Counted from the first letter of the stretch, positions 44,202 through 53,387 are shown. The stretch: 64,000 nucleotides of DNA from Streptomyces sp. NBC_01460 (GCF_036227405.1 NZ_CP109473.1:6510001-6574000), one strand, 5' to 3'. The notes: generated by a model not told the origin, from the sequence alone. Numbers and translations are program-made.

Positions 44202-45947
44202 ATGAGGTTTGACGTGCCCGAAATCGAAGCCAATCCCGCCGACGCCTGGTGGAGCGAAGCGGTGGTGTACCAGATCTACCCCCGCAGCTTCGCGGACTCG
44301 AACGCGGACGGCATCGGCGACCTGCAAGGCATCATCGAACGGCTCGACTACCTGGCCCAGCTGGGCGTCGACGTCCTGTGGCTGTCCCCTGTCTACCCGT
44401 CCCCGCACGACGACAACGGGTACGACATCAGCGACTACCAGGACATCGACCCGCTCTTCGGAACCCTCGCCGACTTCGACCGGCTCCTGGCAGCCGTCCA
44501 CGAGCGCGGCATGAAGCTCGTCATGGACCTGGTCGTCAACCACACCTCCGACGAACACCCCTGGTTCACCGCCTCCCGCAACGAAGGCCCGCAGGGCGGC
44601 AAGCGGGACTGGTACTTCTGGCGCCCCGCCCGCGAGGGCATGGAGCCGGGCACCCCGGGTGCGGAACCCAACAACTGGGGCTCCTTCTTCTCCGGCCCCA
44701 CCTGGACCTACGACGAGAAGAGCGGCGAGTACTACCTGCACTTGTTCTCCCGCAAGCAGCCCGACCTCAACTGGGAGAACCCCACCGTGCGCCAGGCGGT
44801 CTACGCCATGATGCGCTGGTGGCTCGACCGGGGCGTCGACGGCTTCCGCATGGACGTCATCAACCTCATCTCCAAGACCCCTGGCCTTCCCGACGGCATC
44901 GTGCACGAGGGTGCCTTGCACGGGGACGGCAGCCCCCACTACATCTGCGGCCCCCGCATCCACGAGTACCTGGCGGAGATGCACCGTGAGGTCTTCGAAG
45001 GCCACCCTCGCCGCCTGCTGACCGTCGGCGAAATGCCCGGAGTCACTGTCGGGGACGCCAAGCTGTTCACCGACCCCTCCCGCCGCGAGCTCGACATGGT
45101 GTTCCAGTTCGAGCACGTCGGCCTCGACCAGGGACCCAGCGGGAAGTTCGATGTCCGTCCGCTGAAGCTGACCGCCCTCAAGGCCAGCCTCGGCCGCTGG
45201 CAGACCGGCCTGGGCGAGACCGGCTGGAACAGCCTGTACTGGAACAACCACGACCAGCCCCGTGCCGTCTCCCGCTTCGGCGACGACAGTCCCGCCTCCC
45301 GCGACCGCTCCGCGAAGCTCCTCGCCACCGTGCTCCACCTGCACCGCGGGACCCCTTACGTGTACCAGGGCGAAGAGCTCGCCATGGCCAATAGCCGTTT
45401 CGCCTCCATCGATGACTTCCGCGACATCGAGTCCCTCAACTACCACCGCGAGCAGACCGCCCACGGTGTCGACGAGGAACAGGTCCTGGCCGGACTTCGG
45501 CACCGCAGCCGGGACAACGCCCGCACCCCCATGCAGTGGGACACCTCCCAGCACGCCGGCTTCACCGCTGGCACCCCGTGGATCGCGGTGAACCCCGATC
45601 ACACCCATGTCAACGCCAAGGTCCAGCTCGCCGACCCCGACTCCGTCTTCCACTACTACCGCCGCCTGATCGCCCTGCGGCACACCGAGCCCGCCCTCAC
45701 TCACGGTGACTTCCACATGCTGCACCCCGACCACGAGCAGCTCTATGCCTTCACCCGCCACGACGCGGCATCCGGCACCGAACTGCTGGTCCTCGCCAAC
45801 TTCAGCGGAGCCGACCTCACCGTCGACCTGCCCGACGGCTGGGAACACAGCGAGACCCTCATCGCCAACGTCCCGGCCTCCACACCTCTCACGGCCCCGC
45901 ACACCCTGCAGCCCTGGGAAGCCCGTGTCCACCGCCGCAATACCTGA
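44202..45947 (+). CDS. GH13 oligo-1,6-glucosidase / glucan 1,6-alpha-glucosidase
   Basis: 581 residues. Conserved GH13 regions: DLVVNHTSDEHPW (I), GVDGFRMDVINLI with the nucleophile aspartate (II), TVGEMPG with the acid/base glutamate (III) and WNNHDQPRAVSRFG (IV). The sequence after region II and the Val-to-Val pattern of GFRMDVIN fit subfamily 31 enzymes that cut alpha-1,6-linked isomalto-oligosaccharides. No signal peptide, so it works in the cytoplasm on imported oligosaccharides. Start uncertain: ATG 44202 has no ribosome site; GTG 44214 has GAGG six bases upstream and may be real. Confidence 0.92.
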   Translation: MRFDVPEIEANPADAWWSEAVVYQIYPRSFADSNADGIGDLQGIIERLDYLAQLGVDVLWLSPVYPSPHDDNGYDISDYQDIDPLFGTLADFDRLLAAVHERGMKLVMDLVVNHTSDEHPWFTASRNEGPQGGKRDWYFWRPAREGMEPGTPGAEPNNWGSFFSGPTWTYDEKSGEYYLHLFSRKQPDLNWENPTVRQAVYAMMRWWLDRGVDGFRMDVINLISKTPGLPDGIVHEGALHGDGSPHYICGPRIHEYLAEMHREVFEGHPRRLLTVGEMPGVTVGDAKLFTDPSRRELDMVFQFEHVGLDQGPSGKFDVRPLKLTALKASLGRWQTGLGETGWNSLYWNNHDQPRAVSRFGDDSPASRDRSAKLLATVLHLHRGTPYVYQGEELAMANSRFASIDDFRDIESLNYHREQTAHGVDEEQVLAGLRHRSRDNARTPMQWDTSQHAGFTAGTPWIAVNPDHTHVNAKVQLADPDSVFHYYRRLIALRHTEPALTHGDFHMLHPDHEQLYAFTRHDAASGTELLVLANFSGADLTVDLPDGWEHSETLIANVPASTPLTAPHTLQPWEARVHRRNT

Positions 45948-46017
45948 CCAGCCCCACCTGAACACCCGTACCGCCTCCCCCCGCACCGCCCTGACCCTGC
46001 ACACCCAAGGAATCCTC

Positions 46018-47340
46018 ATGACGAACATGCGCTTCCGTGCTCCGCGCCGCACCACCCGACGAGCTCTGCTCGCCGTGTCCGCTCTGGCACTCGTGGCACC
46101 GCTGACCGCTTGCGGCGGCGGATCGGACACCGCCGAGGGAGACGGCAAGACTCTGCGCCTGTGGCACTACGAGCAGGAGGACGGCGCCCTGAGCAACGCC
46201 TGGGACTCGGCCATCGCGGAGTTCAAGAAGACCCACCCCGACGTGAAGGTCGTCTTCGAACGCAAGACGTTCGAGCAGATACAGCAGAACGCCGGCATGA
46301 TCCTGAACTCCGACAAGGCGCCCGACGTCATGGAGTACAACAAGGGCAATGCCACCACCGGACTGCTCGCCAAGCAGGGCCTGCTCACCGACCTTACCTC
46401 CGTCGCGAAGGAACGCGGCTGGGACAAGAAGATCAGCGAGAGCGCGTCCGTCACCGCCCGCTACGACGCCAACGGCGAAATGGGCGGCGACAAGTGGTAC
46501 GGCGTCCCTAACTACGGCGAGTTCGTCCTCGCGTACTACAACGACGACCTATTCAAGAAGCACAACATCACCAAGCCCACCGACCTCCAGAGCTTCGAGG
46601 CCGCCCTGGCCGACTTCAAGGCCGCCGGGATCACCCCGCTCGCCAACGCCGGCAACGACCACCCCGCCGGCCACTGGCTCTACCTCCTGGCCCTGGCCAA
46701 GGCGAATGACGCCTGGGTCGACGACTACCAGCTCTACAAGGGCAAGGTCGACTTCCACGGCCCGGAGTGGACCTACGCGGTCGAAACGTACAAGGACTGG
46801 CTCGACAAGGGCTACTTCGAGAAGAAGGACGTCGGCCTCAAGGGCAGCGACATGACCGAGCAGTTCGTCTCGCAGAAGCGCCCGATCATGGTCGGCGGCA
46901 ACTGGTGGTTCGGCGGCCTGACCACCGACATCACCGACTTCACCTGGTCCACCGCCCCCTACCCCGGCAGCAAGAAGACCCTCGGCTCCGGCGGCAACCA
47001 CTGGGTCGTGCCCACCAAGGCGAAGAACAAGAAGCTCGCCGAGGACTTCATCGACATCACCATGTCGGACAAGATCCAGAAAATCCTCGGGGAAGAGGGC
47101 AACGTCCCGCTCGCTGTGAAGCCGGACTCCATCGAAAACCCCAAGTCCCGCGAGCTCATCACCGCGTTCAACACCTACCAGGACGGCAAGGGGCTCGCCT
47201 TCTACCCGGACTGGCCGGCACCCGGCTACTACGACACCTGGATGGGCGCCACCCAGAACCTCATGAACGGCGGCAAGCCCCACGCCGTCCTCGACGAGCT
47301 CAAGGCCCCCTACGAGAAGTACACCGCCACCCGGCGCTGA
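46018..47340 (+). CDS. lipoprotein sugar-binding protein of ABC importer
   Basis: 440 residues. Signal peptide with lipobox LTAC (Cys32), so it is lipidated and held at the outer face of the membrane. The rest is a cluster B/MalE-like binding protein: TLRLWHYEQEDGALSNAWDS, FEQIQQNAGMILNSDKAPD, KWYGVPNYGEFVLAYYNDDL, QFVSQKRPIMVGGNWWFGGL. Starts 70 bases after the GH13 stop with AAGGA at seven bases, and is followed by two permease genes. Aromatic residues (Trp, Tyr) in the pocket region fit an oligosaccharide ligand, likely isomalto-oligosaccharides by context. Confidence 0.92.
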   Translation: MTNMRFRAPRRTTRRALLAVSALALVAPLTACGGGSDTAEGDGKTLRLWHYEQEDGALSNAWDSAIAEFKKTHPDVKVVFERKTFEQIQQNAGMILNSDKAPDVMEYNKGNATTGLLAKQGLLTDLTSVAKERGWDKKISESASVTARYDANGEMGGDKWYGVPNYGEFVLAYYNDDLFKKHNITKPTDLQSFEAALADFKAAGITPLANAGNDHPAGHWLYLLALAKANDAWVDDYQLYKGKVDFHGPEWTYAVETYKDWLDKGYFEKKDVGLKGSDMTEQFVSQKRPIMVGGNWWFGGLTTDITDFTWSTAPYPGSKKTLGSGGNHWVVPTKAKNKKLAEDFIDITMSDKIQKILGEEGNVPLAVKPDSIENPKSRELITAFNTYQDGKGLAFYPDWPAPGYYDTWMGATQNLMNGGKPHAVLDELKAPYEKYTATRR

Positions 47341-47434
47341 GACTGACCCGCCCGAACCCGCGCGTCAGTCCCTTCTTCCCGGGGACGGCGGCCCGCCCGC
47401 ACCGGGCCGCCGTCCCGCCCCTCTTGGAGCAACA

Positions 47435-48328
47435 GTGAAAACCACACGTCACCCGCGGCCCACGGGATACGCCGTCTTCCTCGCCCCCGGCCTGCTACTG
47501 AGCCTGCTCTTCCTCGTCGTCCCGCTGGTGATGACCTTCTACTACAGCCTCACCCAATGGCAGGGCGTCGGAGAGCCCACCTGGATCGGCTTCGACAACT
47601 ACACCCGACTCTTCAGCGACGCCGACTTCTGGGCCTCGTTCCGCAACATCGCCTTCGTCATCGTCGGCATCGCCGTCGTCCCCACCCTGCTCGGGCTCTT
47701 CCTCGCCGCCCTCCTGTTCGACTACATCGGCAAGAAGCACGGAGACGGCTTCGTCAGCCTCTTCCGCTCCGGCCTCTACCTCCCCCAGGTCATCCCCGTC
47801 GCCGTCACCGGGCTGATGTGGGGCTGGATCCTCGCCCCCGAAGGCGCCGTCAACAGCGTCCTCGAAAAGATCGGCCTGAACTCCCTCGCCCAGAACTGGC
47901 TCGGAGACCCCGACTTCGCCCTGTGGATGGTCCTCGCCGTCCTCGTCTGGATGCAGCTCGGCTACCCCCTGGTGCTGTTCCTCTCCGGGCTCCAGCGCAT
48001 CGACCCCGAACTGTATGAAGCCGCTTCCCTCGACGGCGCCACCTGGTGGCAGCGCTTCACCCGCATCACCGTGCCCATCCTGCGGCCCGAGGTCTACGTC
48101 GTCCTTGTCACCACCACCATCGCCGGCCTGAAGGTCTTCGCCCAGATCTTCGTCCTCACCGGCGGCGGCCCCGGCAACTCGACCCTCGTCCCCGCGTACT
48201 TCGCCTACCAGAACTTCTTCGAGCGCGCCGACGTCGGATACGGCTCCGCGATCTCCAGCACGATCACCCTGCTTGTGCTGATCATCGCCGGAACGATGCT
48301 CACCCGCCAGGCCCGCGAGGACGGATGA
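47435..48328 (+). CDS. sugar ABC transporter permease, MalF type
   Basis: 297 residues, six helices, with the EAA loop EAASLDGATWWQRFTRITVP near residue 195 that contacts the ATPase. GTG start behind GGAG. Its end overlaps the next permease by four bases (ATGA). Confidence 0.92.
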   Translation: MKTTRHPRPTGYAVFLAPGLLLSLLFLVVPLVMTFYYSLTQWQGVGEPTWIGFDNYTRLFSDADFWASFRNIAFVIVGIAVVPTLLGLFLAALLFDYIGKKHGDGFVSLFRSGLYLPQVIPVAVTGLMWGWILAPEGAVNSVLEKIGLNSLAQNWLGDPDFALWMVLAVLVWMQLGYPLVLFLSGLQRIDPELYEAASLDGATWWQRFTRITVPILRPEVYVVLVTTTIAGLKVFAQIFVLTGGGPGNSTLVPAYFAYQNFFERADVGYGSAISSTITLLVLIIAGTMLTRQAREDG

Positions 48329-49242
48329 CCATGACCACGCACACCACTTCCACGGCACCCCCCGGCCACCGGCGCAAAGCGGTCAAGGCTGAAGCGGGTA
48401 AAGCCAAAGCGACGGGCAACCGCCGCAGCCCCGGCTCCTACGCCGTCCTGGCAGCCGTCGCCGTATTCGTCCTCGCGTTCCTGGCGCCCTTCATCGTCAT
48501 CCTGCTCAACTCGTTCAAAACCAGCGCGGACTTCCGCACCAACGGGTCGCTGTCCCTGCCCGCCCAGTGGAACTGGAGCATCATCGCCGAAGTCTGGGAC
48601 CGCGTCGGCTTCACCCAGAAACTCTTCAACAGCATCCAGATCAGCCTCGGCGTCGTTCTCATCGCCGTCCTGCTCGCCCTCTTCAACGCCTACGCCATAG
48701 GCATCGGCCGCATCCGCTGGCGCACCCCCTTCCTCATCTTCTTCCTCGGCGTCAACGTCCTGCCGCAAGAGGGCCTCGTATACCCCATCTACTACCTCTT
48801 CAAGGAGATGGGCCTCTACGACGGGAAACTCGGCTACACCATCCTCGTCGGCATCACCTACAGCGCCTTCGGTACCTACCTCCTCTCCTCCGTCTTTGCC
48901 AGCTTCCCCCGCGAACTCATCGAAGCCGCCTCCATGGACGGAGCCGGCCGATGGACCATCCTGTGGCGCATCGTCCTGCCCATGAGCTGGCCCACCCTCT
49001 CGGTGATGTGCGTCTTCTTCTTCGTCTGGAGCTGGAACGAGTTCCTCTACCCACTCGTCCTCCTCATCTCCAACGATAACCAGACCGTCCCTCTCGGCCT
49101 GTCCGTCATGCAAGGCCAATACACCAGCGACCCCACCTCCATGAGCGCCGCAGCCCTCCTCGGCATCGTCCCCATGGTCGTCTTCTTCCTCATATTCCAG
49201 CGCTCCCTCACCCGCGGTATGACCGCCGGAGCCGTCAAGTAG
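48325..49242 (+). CDS. sugar ABC transporter permease, MalG type
   Basis: 305 residues. After a 45-residue charged N terminus, six helices and the EAA loop EAASMDGAGRWTILWRIVLP. It pairs with the MalF-type permease just upstream, coupled through ATGA. No ATPase follows; the ATPase at 36529-37845 in the same block, or a shared MsiK-type protein elsewhere, would energise it. Confidence 0.92.
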   Translation: MTMTTHTTSTAPPGHRRKAVKAEAGKAKATGNRRSPGSYAVLAAVAVFVLAFLAPFIVILLNSFKTSADFRTNGSLSLPAQWNWSIIAEVWDRVGFTQKLFNSIQISLGVVLIAVLLALFNAYAIGIGRIRWRTPFLIFFLGVNVLPQEGLVYPIYYLFKEMGLYDGKLGYTILVGITYSAFGTYLLSSVFASFPRELIEAASMDGAGRWTILWRIVLPMSWPTLSVMCVFFFVWSWNEFLYPLVLLISNDNQTVPLGLSVMQGQYTSDPTSMSAAALLGIVPMVVFFLIFQRSLTRGMTAGAVK

Positions 49243-49265
49243 CCCATCCGCAACACCCCAAAGCC

Positions 49266-49308
49266 ACCCCGGATCCGGCACGCACCGCCCCGCCGCCGGG
49301 TCCGGGGT
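49266..49308 (+). terminator. hairpin downstream of the ABC importer operon
   Basis: ACCCCGGATCCGGC pairs with GCCGGGTCCGGGGT across a 15-base loop, 24 bases after the permease stop. A second, shorter hairpin CCCCTC-CCGAA-GAGGGG is at 49371-49387. Confidence 0.75.
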
Positions 49309-49402
49309 ACACCCACGCCTGCGGAGGGGCCCGCACCGCACGGCTCGAGCCGGTGACTCATGTCGAATCTCCCCTCCCGAAGAGGGGGGTGGCTGCTGGC
49401 CA

Positions 49403-49644
49403 TGACGCTCGTTTGACGCCCGCAGACGGTAGAGCGGGCCGCTGAGTAGGCTCTGAACTGCGCTTTTCCGGGCCTGCTGGAACCGACATCTTTTCGATGA
49501 CTCATCACGTGAAGAGCGCGGTGCACGGAAGCCGTCGCTCCTGGTTCGAAGTCCCAGAAAAGTCCCAGGGACTCCGTCACACCCCGCCTCGACTCGCATT
49601 TGTGCAGGTCAGAAGGGGTGTGACGGTGTTTCTTCTGCAGGCTT
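49403..49644 (+). repeat. att arm A, copy 2
   Basis: Counterpart of 35685-35934. It runs up to the last base before the murA stop codon, so the conserved 3' flank of murA is element-derived rather than chromosomal. Confidence 0.85.
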
Positions 49645-49660
49645 TCAGATGTCCCGGAAG
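49645..49660 (+). repeat. putative att core at the murA 3' end (attR)
   Basis: TCAGATGTCCCGGAAG encodes the last residues FRDI and stop of the HTH-murA protein on the minus strand. Integration here restores the gene end, the usual habit of tyrosine-recombinase elements. Confidence 0.75.
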
Positions 49661-51174
49661 ATCTCGATCTGCGCCCCCACCGAGTTCAGCCGCTCCGCCA
49701 GTTCCTCGTAGCCGCGGTTGATGACGTAGACGTTGCGCAGCACGGACGTGCCCTCGGCGGCCATCATCGCGAGCAGAACGACCACCGCCGGGCGCAGTGC
49801 GGGCGGGCACATCATCTCGGCGGCGCGCCAGCGGGTCGGGCCCTCGACCAGGACGCGGTGCGGGTCCAGGAGCTGGAGCCGGCCGCCGAGGCGGTTGAGG
49901 TCGGTGAGGTAGATGGCTCGGTTGTCGTAGACCCAGTCGTGGATCAGGGTCTGCCCGTGCGCGGACGCGGCGATCGCGGCGAAGAACGGCACGTTGTCGA
50001 TGTTCAGCCCGGGGAAGGGCATCGGGTGGATCTTGTCGATGGGCGCCTCCAGTTTGGAGGGGCGGACCGTCAGGTCCACCAGCCGCGTGCGGCCGTTGTC
50101 GGCGGCGTACTCCGCCGTGCGGTCGCAGTCGACGCCCATCTCCTCCAGGACCGCCAGCTCGATCTCCAGGAACTCGATCGGGACGCGACGGATCGTCAGC
50201 TCGGACTCCGTCACCACGGCGGCGGCCAGCAGGCTCATCGCCTCGACCGGGTCCTCGGAAGGGGAGTAGTCGACGTCCACGTCGATCTCGGGGACGCCGT
50301 GCACCGTGAGGGTCGTCGTTCCGACGCCCTCGACGCGTACGCCCAGTGCCTCCAGGAAGAAGCACAGGTCCTGGACCATGTAGTTGGAGGACGCGTTGCG
50401 GATGACCGTCGTGCCGTCGTGCCGGGCGGCGGCCAGCAGAGCGTTCTCGGTCACCGTGTCGCCGCGTTCCGTCAGGACGATCGGGCGGCCCGGCCGGACC
50501 TCGTGGTCGACCTGCGCGTGGTAGAGCCCGTCGGTCGCCGCGATCTCCAGGCCGAAGCGTCGCAGCGCGATCATGTGCGGCTCGATCGTGCGCGTGCCGA
50601 GGTCGCACCCGCCGGCGTACGGCAGGGTGAAGCGGTCCAGGCGGTGCAGCAGCGGGCCGAGGAACATGATGATGGAGCGGGTCCGGCGCGCCGCGTCCGC
50701 GTCGATCGACTCCAGCTCGAGCTGTGCGGGCGGCAGGATCTCGAGGTCGACGCCGTCGTTGATCCAGCGGGTGCGCACGCCGATGGAGTTGAGGACCTCC
50801 AGCAGGCGGAAGACCTCCTCGATGCGGGCCACCCGGCGCAGCACGGTGCGGCCCTTGTTGAGCAGTGAGCCGCAGAGCAGCGCGACGCACGCGTTCTTGC
50901 TCGTCTTGACGTCGATGGAGCCGGAGAGCCGGCGTCCGCCGACCACCCGCAGATGCATGGGTCCGGCGTAGCCGAGCGACACGATCTCGCTGTCGAGGGC
51001 CTCGCCGATGCGGGCGATCATCTCAAGGCTGATGTTCTGGTTGCCGCGCTCGATGCGGTTGACGGCGCTCTGGCTCGTGGCGAGCGCCTCGGCGAGCTGA
51101 CTCTGTGTCCAGCCGCGGTGCTGGCGGGCGTCACGGATGAGCTTGCCGATGCGGGCGAGGTAGTCGTCTTCCAT
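49645..51174 (-). CDS. murA: HTH-fused UDP-N-acetylglucosamine 1-carboxyvinyltransferase (second MurA type)
   Basis: 509 residues. Residues 1-65 are an XRE helix-turn-helix (GWTQSQLAEALATSQSAVNR, IERGNQNISLEMIARIG). The remainder is a two-domain EPSP/MurA fold: Lys93-Asn94 in KTSKNACVALL, the catalytic cysteine Cys190 in YAGGCDLGTR, and DYSPSEDPVEAMSLLAAA. MurA transfers enolpyruvate from PEP to UDP-GlcNAc in the first step of peptidoglycan synthesis. Streptomyces have such a longer MurA paralogue (SCO5998-like, by memory) near the aconitase gene, as here. The HTH suggests it also binds DNA, perhaps its own leader palindrome. Confidence 0.9.
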   Translation of the reverse strand: MEDDYLARIGKLIRDARQHRGWTQSQLAEALATSQSAVNRIERGNQNISLEMIARIGEALDSEIVSLGYAGPMHLRVVGGRRLSGSIDVKTSKNACVALLCGSLLNKGRTVLRRVARIEEVFRLLEVLNSIGVRTRWINDGVDLEILPPAQLELESIDADAARRTRSIIMFLGPLLHRLDRFTLPYAGGCDLGTRTIEPHMIALRRFGLEIAATDGLYHAQVDHEVRPGRPIVLTERGDTVTENALLAAARHDGTTVIRNASSNYMVQDLCFFLEALGVRVEGVGTTTLTVHGVPEIDVDVDYSPSEDPVEAMSLLAAAVVTESELTIRRVPIEFLEIELAVLEEMGVDCDRTAEYAADNGRTRLVDLTVRPSKLEAPIDKIHPMPFPGLNIDNVPFFAAIAASAHGQTLIHDWVYDNRAIYLTDLNRLGGRLQLLDPHRVLVEGPTRWRAAEMMCPPALRPAVVVLLAMMAAEGTSVLRNVYVINRGYEELAERLNSVGAQIEIFRDI

Positions 51175-51185
51175 AGCCGCACGCT

Positions 51186-51201
51186 ATCTCAGATATGAGA
51201 T
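51186..51201. promoter_or_regulatory. ATCTC-N6-GAGAT palindrome before HTH-murA
   Basis: ATCTCA-GATA-TGAGAT, 12 bases upstream of the murA ATG. The same half sites and spacing occur before the aconitase gene (58030-58047). Confidence 0.65.
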
Positions 51202-51326
51202 GAAGCTCGCAGCGGGGTGTGAGGTTCAGGTGACCGTCCTGTGCCGGACCGCAGGGCAGGCGCCCGATTCGAGCATCGGACGCGCCCGGCGGCCCGGCGT
51301 GCCGGGCTGCGCCGAACGGGTGAGGG

Positions 51327-51524
51327 TCAGCCCTTGCGGCGACGTGTCGTCTTCCGCCAGCCGAACGGACCCGGCAGGTCCATGGACGTGGTGCGCCGGC
51401 CTGTGCTGCTGTGGGTGCGCTTCGGGCCGTGCCGTCCACCGGTCGTGACGGACCACGAGCGACGGTTGATGTTCAGCCGGACGCCCGGAAGGATCTGGAA
51501 ACTCTTGCGGAATGTGAGCGGCAT
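51327..51524 (-). CDS. DUF4236 family small protein
   Basis: 65 residues starting MPLTFRKSFQILPGVRLNIN, the standard DUF4236 opening (FRKSFKIAPGVRLN), followed by WSVTTGGRHG and a basic tail RKTTRRRKG. GAGGAGG lies five bases before the ATG. The function of the family is unknown; it is highly basic and may bind nucleic acid or the envelope. The flanks 51202-51326 and 51525-51752 hold nothing else recognisable. Confidence 0.82.
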   Translation of the reverse strand: MPLTFRKSFQILPGVRLNINRRSWSVTTGGRHGPKRTHSSTGRRTTSMDLPGPFGWRKTTRRRKG

Positions 51525-51752
51525 CTGCGCCTCCTCTGTCAGGAGTACGGGTATCCCGAAGTCGCCTGCTCATGCGTGTCCGCCGAGCCCTGTCGTCGCA
51601 GTCCCGGCCGCGTCGTCTCCTCCAGCAGCTCCCGCACATGGTGGTAGGGGCAGCCAGCAGCTCGCGTCATGCCTGCTGTACGCGGATGCGTCGGCCCTCG
51701 TCCGCGCCTCCGTGCCTCCGTGCCTCCGTGCCTGCGGGTCAGGCCGGTCGGC

Positions 51753-53291
51753 TCACCTGATGCCGAGCGCCAGGCAGAAGTCCACCCGGTTGTGCAGGGT
51801 CGCCAGGCTGTGTCCCGTGAGCTGTTCGACGCGCCGGAGGCGGTAGCGCAGGGTGTTGACGTGGATGTGCAGTTGCTGCGCGCACCGCTGCCAGGACCCG
51901 GACGCGTCGAGGAACGCGCTGAGGGTGCCGACGAGGTCGCTGTGGTGCTCGGCGTCGTATCGCTCCAGTACGCCGATGAGGCGCTCCCTGTACAGCAGGC
52001 GCACCTCGTCCGGGACGGCGGCGAGCAGCATCAGGTGGGAGGAGAGCGCCTCGGGGCCGGCGGTCCGCACGGCGCCCGTGCCGAGCCGGGCCACACGCTG
52101 GGCCTGCCGGGCCTCCTCCAGCATCCGGCGCAGCCCCTCCTGTCCTGTCGCGGGACCTGAGACTCCGATCGCGGCCCAGCCGTGCGCGAGGAACGGGTCG
52201 AGCCTGCGGGCGGCCTCCGTGAGCCGTTCGCAGAGTGAGGGGTCGCCGTCGGCGGCCGGTACGAACATCAGGTGCCCGTCCGGCGCCGTGAAGGGGGCCG
52301 AGCAGCCCGGTATCTGCTCGTACACGTCTTCCAGGACGACGGCCGCGAGCTCCGCGCCGTACGGGCGGCCGGTGGTCGTGACGTACCCGACGGCCAGCGG
52401 CGCGTCCAGGTCCAGGCCGAGGCTGCGCAGTCGTCCCGCGGCCGGCTCGGTGCGGCCCTCGCGAAGGAGTTCCACGGACTCGCGCAACAGCCTTTCCTCG
52501 ATGCGCCGGCGCTCCTGCCGACCGACCCCCTCCAGGGCGAGCAGCGCGCACACCTCCTCCGCGGCGTCCGCGATCCCGGGCGCCCAGTCCCGGTGGTCAC
52601 CGGCCGCGGCCAGGTAACCGGCGGGCGGGCGGTGGGCGACGGGGGACTGCACGGGCAGAAACGTGAGGTGACCGCCGCCGGGCAGCGGCTGCACGGAGGG
52701 GAAGGCACCGGCGGCGAAAGCCGCCCGGAGGGAGCGCCGCAGATGGTGGCCGGACACCGTCGGGACCGCGCCCGCCGTGGGGCGGCCGGTGGCGGAGAGC
52801 ACCGCGCAGTGCACCCCGGTGGACCTGGCCAGCACCTCGACCAGCCCCTCGGCGCCGGCCCCTGACGCCATGCTGGCAACCAGACCGCGGTGGAGTCCGG
52901 CGCCGGGGGAGCGGCCGACGGGACCGGCGAGCGCCGCGAGGACGGTCTCGGTGAGCGCGGCGTATGACACGTCGTCACCGACGGCGAGCAGCGGCAGGCC
53001 GTGCCGCTCGCAGGCGTCGGCGAGCGCGCCGGGCAGCACCCGGACGGCGGCCGACCCGGCCACCAGGGCGGCGGCACCCGCCGACGCGAGCGCGGCGACG
53101 AACACGTCGGCGTCCCGGGGCTCCCGGTACCAGGTGGTCGAGGTGAGGACGAGTTCCCCGCCGTCCAGGTAGCGGCCCGGATCGGGCAGATCGGTGGTGT
53201 AGACGCCGGTCACCCGGCGGTCCCTGGGCCCGGTGGGGAGCAGCGGGGTGAGCCCGAGGCCGGGCATCGCGAGGAGTTCGGTCAGCAGCAC
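51753..53291 (-). CDS. PucR-family transcriptional regulator
   Basis: 512 residues. N-terminal PucR domain (LLTELLAMPGLGLTPLLPTG, then VTGVYTTDLPDPGRYLDGGE, LVLTSTTWY), a GGDEF-like middle, and the C-terminal PucR helix-turn-helix (WQRCAQQLHIHVNTLRYRL, RVEQLTGHSL). Family members control purine and related nitrogen-compound degradation. The GTG at 53291 gives the usual family N terminus; the frame is open far upstream, but that is antisense to the permease. Divergent from a permease-deaminase-amidohydrolase operon it very likely controls. Confidence 0.88.
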   Translation of the reverse strand: MLLTELLAMPGLGLTPLLPTGPRDRRVTGVYTTDLPDPGRYLDGGELVLTSTTWYREPRDADVFVAALASAGAAALVAGSAAVRVLPGALADACERHGLPLLAVGDDVSYAALTETVLAALAGPVGRSPGAGLHRGLVASMASGAGAEGLVEVLARSTGVHCAVLSATGRPTAGAVPTVSGHHLRRSLRAAFAAGAFPSVQPLPGGGHLTFLPVQSPVAHRPPAGYLAAAGDHRDWAPGIADAAEEVCALLALEGVGRQERRRIEERLLRESVELLREGRTEPAAGRLRSLGLDLDAPLAVGYVTTTGRPYGAELAAVVLEDVYEQIPGCSAPFTAPDGHLMFVPAADGDPSLCERLTEAARRLDPFLAHGWAAIGVSGPATGQEGLRRMLEEARQAQRVARLGTGAVRTAGPEALSSHLMLLAAVPDEVRLLYRERLIGVLERYDAEHHSDLVGTLSAFLDASGSWQRCAQQLHIHVNTLRYRLRRVEQLTGHSLATLHNRVDFCLALGIR

Positions 53292-53369
53292 CAGGGTTCC
53301 TGCCTGACAGAGGGAGGCGCGGTGCCCGTGGCGGACGGCGGTCGGCCTCTCGCAGGGCGTGTTACGGGC

Positions 53370-53387
53370 GTGCACACCGGTGGGCAC
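53370..53387. promoter_or_regulatory. palindrome in the PucR/permease divergent promoter
   Basis: GTGC-A-CACCGGTG-G-GCAC, an 18-base palindrome with one mismatched pair, 79 bases from the PucR start. An AT-rich ATTTGGAGAATAGTA follows at 53391. The remainder to 53678 is GC-rich leader of the permease gene with nothing else seen. Confidence 0.55.

Larger units (their letters stand above)
35935..49660. mobile_element. putative integrative element 2 (integrase-less), carrying the dextran locus
   Basis: About 13.7 kb between the middle and right cores: arm B and repeat C at the left end, the glucan-utilisation genes, and arm A next to the murA 3' end. No integrase gene is present, so it resembles a cis-mobilisable element that depends on another element's recombinase. 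Confidence 0.5.
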
